Source of the DNA: Clostridium estertheticum
GTDB taxonomy: Bacteria; Bacillota; Clostridia; Clostridiales; Clostridiaceae
Assembly: GCF_011065935.2 (NCBI RefSeq)
Contig: NZ_JAAMNH020000002.1
Location: forward strand, 70,970-134,969
DNA length: 64,000 nucleotides
Direction of reading: 5' to 3'
Shown: positions 9,525-19,482 of the stretch, one piece after another
Layout of the letters: every line of letters begins with the position of its first letter
Position numbering within the stretch: the first letter of the stretch is position 1
Position numbers and translations under genes: made by a program
Notes under the pieces: model-generated
The model's input: only the letters and a program-made list of their open reading frames with translations
What the model was told of the DNA's origin: nothing
Databases searched by the model: none

Positions 9525-11219
9525 ATGAGGTTTAGCATCAAGACAAAGTTGTTACTGGGATTTGGCATTACCTTGATCATCTCGATTATTGCTATGGCAA
9601 TCTTATATTATGCTAATATTAGTACAAAGACACTTTATAATAACTTAATTCAAAAGGATGAGTACAAGGTATCTCTTGCAAAAGATATCCGTTTTTACGA
9701 CATAACACTTACGGATTGTGTTAGAGGGGTCATCATAGATCCTGGAAATAAAAATGAAACAGATAAATATAATGTTTATGGAGTAAAAATTGATGAAACC
9801 ATAAAGAAAGTAAAAAACATGAATTTGTCTGTAGAAGAACGAAAAATATTTAAAACCCTTGATACTAATGACCAACAACTCGCTGATTTAGAAACTAAAA
9901 TGATGGATTCTAAAACTGATAGGAGTAAGGTTCTGGAAATATTTAATGGTGAATACAACAAATTAAGAAAAGTCTTTTCAGATAATCTAAGTGATTTTGA
10001 TGCAATACAATCTAGTTTAATAAATCAAAAGACTTTAAATGTAAATAATAGCGTTAATTCAAAATTGAACTGGGTTTTAATATTTATGGGAATGTATATA
10101 CTGACAGGCATATTTGTAAATATTATTACCTCCAATAAAGTAACAAAGCCCATAAAATTATTACAACATAGTCTTACAGTATTGAGTGAAAAGGGTGGAG
10201 ATTTAACACAGAAAATTGATATTACATCAAAGGATGAAATAGGTGCTCTGTCAGACTCAGTAAATAAATTTCTTGGAAACCTACGTGAAATTATTACAGG
10301 GGTAGTCTCTGAAGCAAAAAATGTAGAAAATGCAGTCACTACAGTAAATAATAATGTAGTAGAGCTTAATAAAAATATTGAAGATGTTTCTTCAACTACT
10401 GAGGAGCTCTCTGCTGGCATGGAGGAAACAGCCGCTTCTATGCAGGAAATGAATGCCACTTCAACTGAAATTGAAAATGTAGTAGCATCAACAGCTGCAA
10501 AGGCTCAGCAGGGATCAATCTCAGCAGGTGAAATCAAAAAACGTGCTGATGAATTAAAAACTATAGCGGTTTCATCACAGAAGATAGCTCACGATATTTA
10601 TCTAAGTACTCAGGGCAAATTGATGAGGGCTATAGACGAATCTAAGGCTATTGATGAAATTAATGAATTGTCTAATACTATATTAGCTATTACCGACCAA
10701 ACTAATCTTTTAGCATTAAATGCTGCAATTGAAGCTGCTAGAGCTGGAGAGGCTGGAAAGGGCTTCGCTGTTGTTGCAGACGAAATAAGAAAACTTGCAG
10801 ATCAATCTAAAAATACTGTCGGTAAAATCCAAAACATTACAAAATCGGTAGTAACTGCAGTTGAAAATTTGTCCAGCAGTGCCCAGGGTGTATTGGGTTT
10901 TATTGATAAACAAGTTCTTAAGGATTATGAAATGTTAGTTAGAACTGGTGAGCAATATAGTACAGATGCAGAAATGATAGACAGCTTAGTCGGAGACTTT
11001 AGTGCTACATCTGAGGAATTGTTGGCTTCCATGAATAGTATGGTAGATTCAATAAATGAAGTAACAAGAGGAACAACTGAAGGAGCTGAGGGAACATCAA
11101 ACATTGCAACAAGAGCAACATCAGTTGTAGAAGAAGCTGAAAAGGTTATAGGTCAAGTAAATAATGCCAAAGTAAGCACAGACAAACTTATTAGTTTAGT
11201 TGCTAAATTTAAAGTTTAA
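9525..11219 (+). CDS. Methyl-accepting chemotaxis protein
   Basis: Chemoreceptor of about 564 residues. An N-terminal membrane segment, ~150-residue extracellular four-helix-type sensor region, second membrane segment (about residues 180-200, WVLIFMGMYILTGIFVNII), HAMP domain, then a long coiled-coil signalling domain. The kinase-binding hairpin tip is intact (DQTNLLALNAAIEAARAGEA, GKGFAVVADEIRKLA). The start at 9525 is preferred over an in-frame ATG at 9510 because GGGGG stands 8 bases before it. No terminal pentapeptide for CheR is visible. It sits alone between two Tn3 remnants, so it may be carried cargo or simply a chromosomal gene left between insertions. Ligand unknown. Confidence 0.9.
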   Translation: MRFSIKTKLLLGFGITLIISIIAMAILYYANISTKTLYNNLIQKDEYKVSLAKDIRFYDITLTDCVRGVIIDPGNKNETDKYNVYGVKIDETIKKVKNMNLSVEERKIFKTLDTNDQQLADLETKMMDSKTDRSKVLEIFNGEYNKLRKVFSDNLSDFDAIQSSLINQKTLNVNNSVNSKLNWVLIFMGMYILTGIFVNIITSNKVTKPIKLLQHSLTVLSEKGGDLTQKIDITSKDEIGALSDSVNKFLGNLREIITGVVSEAKNVENAVTTVNNNVVELNKNIEDVSSTTEELSAGMEETAASMQEMNATSTEIENVVASTAAKAQQGSISAGEIKKRADELKTIAVSSQKIAHDIYLSTQGKLMRAIDESKAIDEINELSNTILAITDQTNLLALNAAIEAARAGEAGKGFAVVADEIRKLADQSKNTVGKIQNITKSVVTAVENLSSSAQGVLGFIDKQVLKDYEMLVRTGEQYSTDAEMIDSLVGDFSATSEELLASMNSMVDSINEVTRGTTEGAEGTSNIATRATSVVEEAEKVIGQVNNAKVSTDKLISLVAKFKV

Positions 11220-11444
11220 GTAAATATAGCAACTAAAAGGAGACAGTCACATGGATTATGAATATAGGTATGTACAAACTTATAACACAAGTGACTGTTT
11301 ATTACAAAATTGATTACAGATGAAGCAGCAATTTAGCCACCTAAACACATTTAAAGTATAAGTCGGTGCTTTAACACTAGAAGCTTTAAAGCAAATTGGA
11401 GAACATATGCTAGATAATTTAACCCCGCAGACTATGGTGTATAA

Positions 11445-11478
11445 GGGGTCTCTGTAGCAATGGAACGAAAACGGCAAT
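11445..11478 (+). repeat. Tn3-type terminal inverted repeat (copy B)
   Basis: GGGGTCTCTGTAGCAATGG followed by AACGAAAACGGCAAT. It aligns base for base with copy A at 9252 over most of 34 positions and shares GGGGT and GGAACGAAAAC with the Tn3 end. The outer end points left, so the element it bounded extended to the right, toward the Tn3 remnant at 13120-14512. The stretch 11220-11444 holds no gene. Confidence 0.65.
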
Positions 11479-11492
11479 GGAAAATACAATTT

Positions 11493-11672
11493 ATAATCTC
11501 TAGGGTGACCTGTTGATGCATAATAGTGATTAATAAAGCTTTGAGGAATTAACTCGGATAAGTCAATATATTGGTCAAAAAGTTTAATTAACTTTGGTTT
11601 ATCTTGCTGAAAATACTCATCAAGATCTGTATAAATATCAGCAAGAGATAACTGTTTTAAATTTGATTGCAT
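11493..11672 (-). pseudogene. IS transposase N-terminal fragment (IS1182-like)
   Basis: From ATG at 11672, behind GGGAGAG, the frame reads MQSNLKQLSLADIYTDLDEY ... DLSELIPQSFINHYYASTGH, PRDYK. This is the N-terminal helical region of IS1182/IS5-type transposases. It stops abruptly at Tn3-type repeat B; no catalytic domain remains. Confidence 0.6.
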
Positions 11673-11827
11673 GGAATTCTCTCCCTTCGGTGAATTTAGT
11701 TGTGATGAATATAAATTCGACAAAAGTGGGGGAATTCCTGTATATATAAAATTGCAAAGCCTTGCAGTCACTTGATTACAAGGTTATGCAATTAACTAAA
11801 TAAATATTACAAAAGGGGAATACTATC

Positions 11828-13099
11828 ATGAGCGACTATAACGCAGTATTAGCAAGAAATACGGAAAATGCTCCAAAAGGTATCGGTCCATATTCACAAA
11901 CTGTAGCTTTCTCTCATTACAATAATCTTTCAGCTCAATTACCTATCGATCCAAAATCTGGTAAATTGGTAGCTGGTGGTGTAAAAGAGCAGGCGAAGCA
12001 GTGCTTTAAAAATATCAAGGCAATTGTAGACAGCATCGACCATGGTATGAGCGATGTTGTTAGAATCACTGTATTCGTTAAGAATATCAAAGATATTGAC
12101 GCTGTAGACGAAGTTTATAAAACATTCTTCCCAAGCTATGTTCCTACACGGACGATAGTCGCAGTTGCAGCTTTGCCTATGGATGCTTTGGTGCAAATTG
12201 AAGCACTTGTTTCAAACGGTGAAGGTACAATTCCAAACGCACCACAAGCAGGCGACCTCATAAAGCTTACAAATAACACGGCAAATGCGCCAACAAGTCC
12301 TCTATCTACGCAAGCTGTAGCTTTTTCTCATTACAATAATCTTTCAGCTCAATTACCTATCGATCCAAAATCTGGTAGAGTGGTAGCCGGTGGTGTAAAA
12401 GAGCAGGCTGGACAGTGCTTAAAGAATATCAAGGCAATTTTAGAAAGTATTGACGTTCCTTTTGACGATATTGTTAAAATTAACATCTTCCTTAAAAACC
12501 TCTCGGATATTGAAGCCGTAAACGAAGTTTATACAACATTTTTCCCAGACTCGGCTATCGCCAGGGCCGCAGCCTATGTCCCTGCACGGACAACAGTTGC
12601 AGCTTCAGCTTTACCTATGGATGCTTTGGTACAAATTGAAGCAGTGGTGTCACACGGAGATGGTACACCCCCACAAGCTGTTGAGGACAGGCATGTACTC
12701 ATCATAGAAGCAAACAATACGGAAAATGCACCAAAAAGTTCTCTATATACACAAACTGTAGCTTTTTCTCATTACAATCATATTTCAGCTCAATTACCTT
12801 TAGACCCAAAAACTGGTAAAATGGTAGCTGGTGGTGTAAAAGAGCAGGCTGGACAGTGCTTAAAAAATATCAAGGCAATTGTAGAAAGTGTCGGCCACGT
12901 TATGGACGATGTGGTTAAAATAAATATCTTCCTTAAAAATATCGCAGATATTGATGCTGTAGACGAAGTTTACACAACATTCTTCCCAAGCGGTGTTCCT
13001 GCACGAAGAACAGTTGGCGTATCAGCTTTACCTAAAGATGCTTTAGTCCAAATCGATGCAGTTGTATCAAACGCTGAAGGAACACCTCCAAAAGCATAA
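11828..13099 (+). CDS. Triple RidA (YjgF/UK114) domain fusion protein
   Basis: RidA proteins hydrolyse reactive enamine/imine intermediates and normally are ~130-residue homotrimers. This 423-residue protein contains three complete copies in tandem (about 1-135, 143-283, 291-423), so one chain could fold as the whole trimer. Each copy keeps the carboxylate-binding Arg of the V-P-x-R motif (Arg108, Arg254, Arg393). Partner positions differ: Glu125 and Glu271 but Asp410; Tyr22 and Tyr307 but Ser160. Copy 2 carries an 8-residue insert (DSAIARAA) before its Arg. At DNA level copies 1 and 2 share a run of about 50 identical bases (near 11915 and 12328), pointing to recent duplication or gene conversion. 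Ribosome site AAAAGGGG precedes ATG. It sits within Tn3 debris, which suggests transfer. Enzymatic activity is not shown by sequence alone. Confidence 0.9.
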   Translation: MSDYNAVLARNTENAPKGIGPYSQTVAFSHYNNLSAQLPIDPKSGKLVAGGVKEQAKQCFKNIKAIVDSIDHGMSDVVRITVFVKNIKDIDAVDEVYKTFFPSYVPTRTIVAVAALPMDALVQIEALVSNGEGTIPNAPQAGDLIKLTNNTANAPTSPLSTQAVAFSHYNNLSAQLPIDPKSGRVVAGGVKEQAGQCLKNIKAILESIDVPFDDIVKINIFLKNLSDIEAVNEVYTTFFPDSAIARAAAYVPARTTVAASALPMDALVQIEAVVSHGDGTPPQAVEDRHVLIIEANNTENAPKSSLYTQTVAFSHYNHISAQLPLDPKTGKMVAGGVKEQAGQCLKNIKAIVESVGHVMDDVVKINIFLKNIADIDAVDEVYTTFFPSGVPARRTVGVSALPKDALVQIDAVVSNAEGTPPKA

Positions 13100-13119
13100 C
13101 AGGCATTTGTTTGTAAATA

Positions 13120-14512
13120 CAGGAAATATCAAAGTTACTTGTTAATGCCGACGGTGAAAATACTGATTTTAAAGTGTCTTTGGATGTTGAAAAATATTTA
13201 AGTGCTCGATTGGAACTACTAAATAGTAAATTAAAATATGTGTCTGATAATATAAAAACACTGAAAGGTGTATCTATAGAAAATAATAAAATTGTATTAT
13301 CAAGATTAGAAAAATCTGTTCCTGATGAGGCAAAAAAATTATCTACTAAGATTTACAGTTTAATGCCTAGAGTAAATTTATCAGATATAATTATAGACAT
13401 TTGTAAATATACTGCTTTTGATAAAAAGCTAACCCATGCCTCAACTAGCAAAGAACCTAAAGATAATGAAAGAGCCTGTGTAACAGCTGCACTTATGGCT
13501 CTAGGTACAAATATAGGACTTAAGAAAATGGAACAAGCAGCAAAAAGAATAAGCTACAAACAAATAAGTAATGCTGTAACTGGAGAATGAGTGATGATAA
13601 TATGGAAAAAGCTATGACAGATATTGTGAATTGCCAACATAAACAGCCCTATGCTAAATATTGGGGAAATGGCAGTACCTCGTCGTCAGATGGTGTAAGA
13701 GTTAAATCGGCAGTTGAAGCTTTAAATGCATGCTATAACCCTCATTATGGCTTAGACAAAGGTGTGACAATGTACTCAGCTGTAAGTGATCAGTATTCAA
13801 GATTTGGAATAGGTATTATAAATACAAATTCAAGAGATGCAATTCATATGGTTGATATACTTCTGAACCATAAAACAGAGCTTGAGATTGAAGAACACTA
13901 TACTGATACAGCAGGTTATACTGACCAAGTATTTGGTTTAACTATTTGTTAGGTTTCAGATTTGCTCCAAGACTTAGAAATATATCAGACTGAAACTATA
14001 TTACATTGAAAAAAAAGAAGATTTTGAAAATATTCAAGAAGTTATAAAAGGAAAGATAAATACTAAAATTATAAAAGAAAACTATGATGATATATTGAGA
14101 CTTGCATACTCAATAAAAGAAGGTAAGGTTTCAGGATCATTAATAATGGGTAAGCTTGGTTCTTATGCAAGACAAAATAGTTTAGCTAAAGCCCTAAGCA
14201 AACTTGGAAAAATAGAAAAAACTATTTTTATCCTAGATTATTTATCAGACGAAGATTTCAGAAGAAAAATTCAGATAGGATTGAATAAAGGTGAAGCAAT
14301 GAATGCACTGGCTAGAGCTATATTCTTTGGAATACGATTTATTTACCTAAAGTAGTTGAGAAACTTAAAGAAAAAGAAGACGTTAATGAAGACTTTCTGA
14401 AACATGTTTCTCCACTTGGATGGGAACATATCAATTTTATTGGTCAATACAATTTTGATGATAATTCTGATTATGATTTAGTAGATAACATGAGACCTTT
14501 GAAAGTAATTTA
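13120..14512 (+). pseudogene. Tn3-family transposase remnant
   Basis: Reading through three frames: VSLDVEKYLSARLELLNSKL, MPRVNLSDIIIDICKYTAF, ALMALGTNIGLKKMEQAAKR, then (frameshift at ~13590) YAKYWGNGSTSSSDGVRVK and YGLDKGVTMYSAVSDQYSRF, then (frameshift and loss near 13955) GSLIMGKLGSYARQNSLAKA and LSPLGWEHINFIGQYNF-like sequence ending at TAA 14512. These are the catalytic and C-terminal parts of a Tn3 transposase; the N-terminal half is replaced by the RidA gene. No terminal repeat is recognisable after 14512, and 14513-14702 holds nothing else. Confidence 0.85.
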
Positions 14513-14702
14513 ACATTACTCCGATAATGGGTATAATATTCCTAAAAGTTACGTCAAATTGATAAATTAATGCGTCATATAAAGTATTAATAAACACATG
14601 TAAGTGGTAATTTAGTAATTTTAAAAAATGTCTTGTTTTCTATTTTAAAGCACTATATGATGTTTATAGACATCGATGTACTTTATAAAGAAAGGAAGAA
14701 TT

Positions 14703-15158
14703 ATGAATATAGAAATTCAAAAAACTTCGTTTTATAGAATTGCTTATATAAGGCAGGTTGGATCTTATGGGCAGAATAATATTAAAGTAATGGAAAAATT
14801 AAAGAAATGGGCTAAGTCTAATGGACTGCTTAATGAGCAATCTATCATACTAGGAATTGCCTATGATAACCCTAAAATAGTAGAACCTGAAAATTGTCGT
14901 TATGACACAGGTCTCGTTATTTCAAATGATTATTGCATTAGTGATGATTATATTAGTGATGGTAGCATTCTTGGAGGAAAATATGCAGTTTTTAAAATAA
15001 GACATACAGCTGAAGAAGTTCAAAAAGCGTGGCTTGCAATTTTTCCGGAATTATTCAAGAAAGGGTATCAACTGGATGAGGCAAGACCTATTCTTGAAAG
15101 GTATAAAACTGAAATGGTTAAAAACCATTTTTGTGAAATTTGTGTACCAATTCACTAA
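14703..15158 (+). CDS. GyrI-like / AraC effector-binding domain protein
   Basis: Stand-alone small-molecule-binding domain of 151 residues (GyrI/SbmC, also called bacterial transcription activator effector-binding domain). Seen: YRIAYIRQVGSYGQ at the front, LGIAYDNPKIVEPENCRYD, and GGKYAVFKIRHTAEEVQKAW near the C-terminus, in family order. The start at 14703 is chosen because AAAGGAAGAA lies 4-12 bases upstream; an in-frame ATG at 14676 lacks one. No DNA-binding domain. Such proteins bind or sometimes hydrolyse lipophilic or cationic compounds; ligand here unknown. Confidence 0.75.
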   Translation: MNIEIQKTSFYRIAYIRQVGSYGQNNIKVMEKLKKWAKSNGLLNEQSIILGIAYDNPKIVEPENCRYDTGLVISNDYCISDDYISDGSILGGKYAVFKIRHTAEEVQKAWLAIFPELFKKGYQLDEARPILERYKTEMVKNHFCEICVPIH

Positions 15159-15251
15159 AGTTTAGTTTTAATAAATTATAGTTTATAGAATTTAATAAAA
15201 TACGTAAGTCTTACGTATTAGTTGTGTCCCATTCTTCATACTTTACATCAT

Positions 15252-15330
15252 AACAGCCACAAAATAGTAGTTCCGTTTTTGATTTATAGTTCATCAAAAA
15301 TGGAGAATACTGTCTTATGGCTGTTTTTTT
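15252..15330 (+). terminator. Long imperfect hairpin ending in a T-run
   Basis: Outer stem AACAGCCA / TGGCTGTT, inner stem TTTTTGAT / ATCAAAAA with weaker pairing between (AGTA/TACT, CC/GG), then seven T. It could terminate the GyrI-like gene or be a structured RNA element with its own terminator; the 79-nt length is unusual for a plain terminator. Confidence 0.5.
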
Positions 15331-15535
15331 CAAGAATTGTTTCAATACCCCATATATTTAATAACTGTTTTATTATCACTAAATAGAATTATATGCTCCA
15401 CCATATCATTTTTAAGCCATATTTGGTTAACAGTTTAAGGTTTATATAATATTAATAAATAATGGCTTACATTCAAATATAAGTTATTATAATATGCAAT
15501 CAATTTTATAATGTTTTGTTTCAAGTTAATCTATA

Positions 15536-15738
15536 TCCATAGATAAAAAAATTAGGTCTTCTTCATTCCGTCCGTATATAACTATTGACTCTTTGCTTGA
15601 TTGATAGAATGATTGATTAGTAGAATTAGTATTTAGTACATCTGATTCATTAGTATAATTAGTTATTAGTAGTGTTCGATTTCCTGTTTCCAGCTTATCT
15701 GTATACAGTTCATCCGTTTGCTCGTGGCTAATACCAAT
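15536..15738 (-). pseudogene. Possible stress-protein remnant, no start codon
   Basis: Open minus-strand frame without an initiator: IGISHEQTDELYTDKLETGN, RTLLITNY..., ending IYGRNEEDLIFLSMDID and TAA. The first part resembles the C-terminal GIPxEEAxxYExxLxxG-type motif of YflT-like general stress proteins. This is a weak call; the rest of the gene is absent. Confidence 0.3.
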
Positions 15739-15808
15739 CTATCTCAGAGTAATACTAGAGGAAGAACGATTAAAAGTATCCATGATTAAAGATGCCACAG
15801 AAGCTGAG

Positions 15809-15840
15809 AAAGCAAGCATTATCCTTGCTTTAAATTTTTT
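15809..15840 (+). terminator. Terminator-like hairpin in gene debris
   Basis: AAAGCAAG / CTTGCTTT stem with a 7-nt loop and TTTTTT a few bases later. The region 15740-16046 has short open stretches but nothing I can assign to a gene. Confidence 0.45.
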
Positions 15841-16046
15841 ATCAATCCTTTCATGTGGTACTCCTAAATTTATCAAGCATTTTACATTGGAATTTATACA
15901 TAAGCTAAACTGTTGTCTCAGTAGGGGTGGGGCATGAAACTAAAGAATAGATTTCAATATGTATAGCCTAGTACCATACCACTTTTCAAGTCTACCTTTT
16001 TAATATTATTTCACCCATTAAATTATATCTCCCATGCTCATCTCAT

Positions 16047-16916
16047 TTATGATTTTAAACTATCTGATATTCCTTTGAAGAAATTTCCAATAGAAGCACA
16101 CACACTTGCGAACCAACCTTTAGCCTTATCACTATCTAATGTATTTTTCATTGTACTAGCTACACCCTCAAGCTGTCCTTTTACTTTGCTGTAATCCAAG
16201 TTTAATTTATTTACATTTGTCATTAATCCAACAATACCACTTACATCATCTTTAGACAGGTTGTAATTGTAATCATTTGTTACATTATTTACTATTTTTG
16301 TTATACCTGCCTCATTCTTAGGTTTATCTTTTATAACTTCACTCTTTACTTCATTGATTAATCCCGCAGCTTTATCTTGTCCAATTTTTTCACCTAGTTT
16401 GCCTGTAACTGCGACCTCTTCATTAGCTGTTTTCTTTGTACTTTCATCTAATTTCTTACCGTCTTTACTATTTTCGAATCCTTTTAATATGCCAGTCATA
16501 GCTGCCGTACCTGATACAGAGAATGGTGCAGAAACTTTAACATTAGCATTCTCAATTCCTGCTGTAATTAGGGCATTCTTTATCATACTAGCATTTACCC
16601 AGGTTACATTATTTGTATTCACTACTAAACCACCAGTAGTTGTTGGCTCAATATAGGAACATGATATTGACTTATTACCTAATTGATCTCTAGATACTGT
16701 GCCTCCTAGATATTTCTTCTCCTCATTAGCTGTAACTTCAACAACACTCGCACTATTCTTATCTACACCAAAATACTTTAGCATGTCCTCTTTCTGTTGA
16801 TTCGTCAAATCATACCCTATAGTAACACTTTTATATGAATCAGCGTATACATTGTTTATAGGTGTTGCAAACAAACTTGCTGTTAACATTACACCTAAGA
16901 CTAATTTCTTATTCAT
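16047..16916 (-). CDS. DUF1002 secreted protein
   Basis: Protein of 289 residues with a classical signal peptide (MNKKLVLGVMLTASLFATPI, cleavage after about NNVYA). The mature part follows the DUF1002 pattern: IGYDLTNQQKEDMLKYFGV, then VNASMIKNALITAGIENANV and VSAPFSVSGTAAMTGILKGF. AAGGAGG precedes ATG. Monocistronic, with no partner gene on either side. Function of DUF1002 is unknown; it is expected to act outside the membrane. Confidence 0.85.
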   Translation of the reverse strand: MNKKLVLGVMLTASLFATPINNVYADSYKSVTIGYDLTNQQKEDMLKYFGVDKNSASVVEVTANEEKKYLGGTVSRDQLGNKSISCSYIEPTTTGGLVVNTNNVTWVNASMIKNALITAGIENANVKVSAPFSVSGTAAMTGILKGFENSKDGKKLDESTKKTANEEVAVTGKLGEKIGQDKAAGLINEVKSEVIKDKPKNEAGITKIVNNVTNDYNYNLSKDDVSGIVGLMTNVNKLNLDYSKVKGQLEGVASTMKNTLDSDKAKGWFASVCASIGNFFKGISDSLKS

Positions 16917-17019
16917 TTAACAAGACCTCCTTAAAATGGCTATCAATATTAATAATATTTTTTATTATATTATAATGTGATAAAGAATTATGTTAAAAAG
17001 CGTATATTTGTTATTTTTT

Positions 17020-17125
17020 TAAAAAAGACTAATTAATTTTTCTTTTGAAATTGTAATTCCGCCAAAAGATTCAACTTTGCAATTCTCTATCATTTCAGTC
17101 TGGCATTGATTACATATTCTTTACA
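17020..17125 (-). pseudogene. Possible zinc-ribbon protein remnant
   Basis: Minus-strand frame reads ICNQCQTEMIENCKVESFGG then ITISKEKLISLF with no valid start. CxxCxxEM resembles the front half of a common small clostridial zinc-ribbon protein. The remainder of 16917-17713 holds two terminator-like hairpins (listed) and probably the promoter of the ABC operon. Confidence 0.25.
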
Positions 17126-17312
17126 TTTCCTAATCCTCCATGCTTCATTAATTATCTTCATTTTATATCACTGTTGCTACACTTCATTATACAATTGGTT
17201 CTAATCTTGATGCAAACTTTTTACTTATATAATTCAATTCTTCCAATGGACAGTGATATAGTTAGGTACGGTCCGCCTCCACCAACCATAAACAACAATT
17301 TTGATACAATGG

Positions 17313-17337
17313 AAAACCCTTGAATTCAGGGGTTTTT
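17313..17337 (+). terminator. Terminator hairpin
   Basis: AAAACCCT / GGGGTTTT around the self-complementary core TGAATTCA, followed by T-rich sequence (GTTGTTTTTTG). No intact gene ends immediately upstream on this strand. Confidence 0.5.
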
Positions 17338-17436
17338 GTTGTTTTTTGATTAAAATGAAGTGTGAAAATTGAACTTGAAAACACAAAAGTTTGGATTAAA
17401 TTGAAATAAATGCACACCCATTATGGAATTTTAGTA

Positions 17437-17470
17437 CTCAACTAATTAATAGATTAGTTGAGGGTTTTCT
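17437..17470 (+). terminator. Terminator hairpin
   Basis: CTCAACTAAT / ATTAGTTGAG, 10-bp perfect stem with a 6-nt loop, followed by GGTTTTCTT. It insulates the sugar ABC operon from upstream transcription. Confidence 0.55.
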
Positions 17471-17713
17471 TATGCTTTAACTTAGTTGGATTAGAGCGAT
17501 GAGGGGTGATGCTTATCACACTATACTATAAAACTAATATTGTAGATTAATGAATTATCTTAAAAGATAAAATATGTGAGTAGAAATAGTTCACATTATT
17601 ACCCTTATTTGTGCAGTTAAATGTATTTTTATATATTCTTAACTATAATATAATTAATTATGGTAACAGAGTTAGATGTAAATTTATTATGCTATTTATA
17701 AGAAGGGGTGTTA

Positions 17714-18604
17714 ATGGTGAAAAAAATTGGAAGAAAGACTTTTGAAAAAGTGGAATTTGGGATCTTTGTGATGCCAGTAATAATATTTATTACAGTAACA
17801 ATATATATTCCTTTTATAATGAGTTCTTTTTATTCTTTAACTGAATGGAATGGAATAGGAAGAACACCACATTTTATAGGGTTTAAAAATTTTATTGATA
17901 TTTTTAAGGGGGATAGTAGTTTTAAAACTGCATCTATATTTACTTTGAAGTATAGTATTCTATATATTATATTGATAAATGTACTTGCACTTATTATAGC
18001 CGTTATGTTAGATAAAAAATTAAAAACTGTAAAATTGCTAAGAGCAATATTTTTCATTCCTTATATTTTTAGTTTAGTAGTTGTAGGTTTTATATGGAAG
18101 TTTATTTTCTCGCAGGGATTTCAATCATTAAATGAGATTACGGGATTTGAAATTTTTAATTGGAGTTGGCTTGGAGATCCCAAATTAGCGTTTATATCAA
18201 TATTGGTTGTTTCAATATGGCAATCTATAGGTTTTTTTATAATTATTTATATTGCAGGACTACAAGGGGTACCACAGGATATATTAGAAGCAGCTACTAT
18301 AGATGGAGCAGGGAAGATGCAGACATTTATCAAAGTAACATTACCAATGTTAGCTCCAGCAGTGACTACTTGTGTTTTCTATGCCTTAGTTAATTCAATA
18401 AAAGTATTTGATGTGATTTTAACTTTGACTGGAGGAGGCCCAGGAGGATCTACATACAGCGTGACCTATGATATATACAGAGAAGCATTTCAAAATAACG
18501 CTTATGGATATGGTACAGCTAAGGCTATGATACTTTTTGTTGTAGTACTAATAATAACAATGGTCCAACTTAAATTCTTTAAGGGTAAGGAGATTGAGGC
18601 ATAA
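17714..18604 (+). CDS. Sugar ABC transporter permease (MalF/UgpA-like)
   Basis: Inner-membrane permease of 296 residues with six predicted membrane segments. The cytoplasmic EAA loop that docks the ATPase is present (EAATIDGAGKMQTFIKVTLP). AGAAGGGG stands 6 bases before ATG 17714, preferred over GTG 17708. Its stop overlaps the next permease start (TAATG). The unit continues with a second permease, sensor kinase, response regulator and binding protein. No ATPase gene is nearby, as is common for CUT1 carbohydrate systems that share one ATPase. Substrate probably an oligosaccharide or glycoside; not determined by sequence. Confidence 0.88.
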   Translation: MVKKIGRKTFEKVEFGIFVMPVIIFITVTIYIPFIMSSFYSLTEWNGIGRTPHFIGFKNFIDIFKGDSSFKTASIFTLKYSILYIILINVLALIIAVMLDKKLKTVKLLRAIFFIPYIFSLVVVGFIWKFIFSQGFQSLNEITGFEIFNWSWLGDPKLAFISILVVSIWQSIGFFIIIYIAGLQGVPQDILEAATIDGAGKMQTFIKVTLPMLAPAVTTCVFYALVNSIKVFDVILTLTGGGPGGSTYSVTYDIYREAFQNNAYGYGTAKAMILFVVVLIITMVQLKFFKGKEIEA

Positions 18605-19434
18605 TGAAGATAAAAAAAAGCAGAACAATATTATTTGAAATATTAATGATTGCGATAGCTTTAGTATTTATATATCCTATCATTTTAGTGGTTACCAACT
18701 CATTTAAAACATTTCCTGAAGTAATGACTAACGTAGTTTCTTTGCCAAAACATTTAAATTTTCAAAACTATATCTATGTGTGGAAATATGTAGAGTACCC
18801 AAGACTATTTTTAAATAATTTAATCATTGTTAGTGTAGGAGTTTCGGGAATAATTTTTTTCAGTTCATTCGCAGCTTATAAACTTTCAAGAACAAAAACA
18901 AACTATAGTAGTGCAATATTTATATTTTGTATAACACCCATGTTGATACCTTTTCAGACTATAATGATAACTGTGGTAAAGGTTGCAAAAATATTACACC
19001 TTTCTAATAGTGTATTAGGGTTAGGAATTCAATATTGGGGATTTGGTGCACCGCTAGCAGTGTTTATATATCATGGGTTTATGAAAAGTATACCAAAGGA
19101 AATGGATGAGAGTGCTATTATGGACGGAGCCTCAAGCTTTAGAGCCTTTTTTACTATAATTTTTCCTCTTCTGAAACCAGTAACTACTACAATAATGATA
19201 ATTGATGTAATGTGGATTTGGAATGACTTTCTATTACCTTTGCTTATGGTAAATGGCTCTAACTCAACAAAAACATTAACATTAGCTGCATACTCCTTTG
19301 TTGGACAATATACAACAGATTGGCAATATACAATGACAGCGGTAGTTATGGCAGTTTTACCTTCGGTTATATTTTTCATTTTTATGCAGAAAAATATTAT
19401 TAAGGGGGTAACTGATGGTGCAGTTAAAGGTTAG
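18604..19434 (+). CDS. Sugar ABC transporter permease (MalG/UgpE-like)
   Basis: Second permease of the pair, 276 residues with six membrane segments. EAA-type loop: MDESAIMDGASSFRAFFTII FPLLKP region near residue 170-195. Start overlaps the previous stop by one base, implying translational coupling and heterodimer formation with the preceding gene product. Followed by the histidine kinase after a 48-base gap. Confidence 0.88.
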   Translation: MKIKKSRTILFEILMIAIALVFIYPIILVVTNSFKTFPEVMTNVVSLPKHLNFQNYIYVWKYVEYPRLFLNNLIIVSVGVSGIIFFSSFAAYKLSRTKTNYSSAIFIFCITPMLIPFQTIMITVVKVAKILHLSNSVLGLGIQYWGFGAPLAVFIYHGFMKSIPKEMDESAIMDGASSFRAFFTIIFPLLKPVTTTIMIIDVMWIWNDFLLPLLMVNGSNSTKTLTLAAYSFVGQYTTDWQYTMTAVVMAVLPSVIFFIFMQKNIIKGVTDGAVKG

Positions 19435-19482
19435 AAAGGTAAGAAGAAAATAAAACACTATTTTAAAATGAGAGGATGCTTT

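Noticed and set aside
11445..11478. Coding sequence of an extended minus-strand frame 11280-11771
   Set aside because: The frame is open by chance through a Tn3-type terminal repeat and unrelated DNA; only residues from ATG 11672 to about 11493 look like protein.
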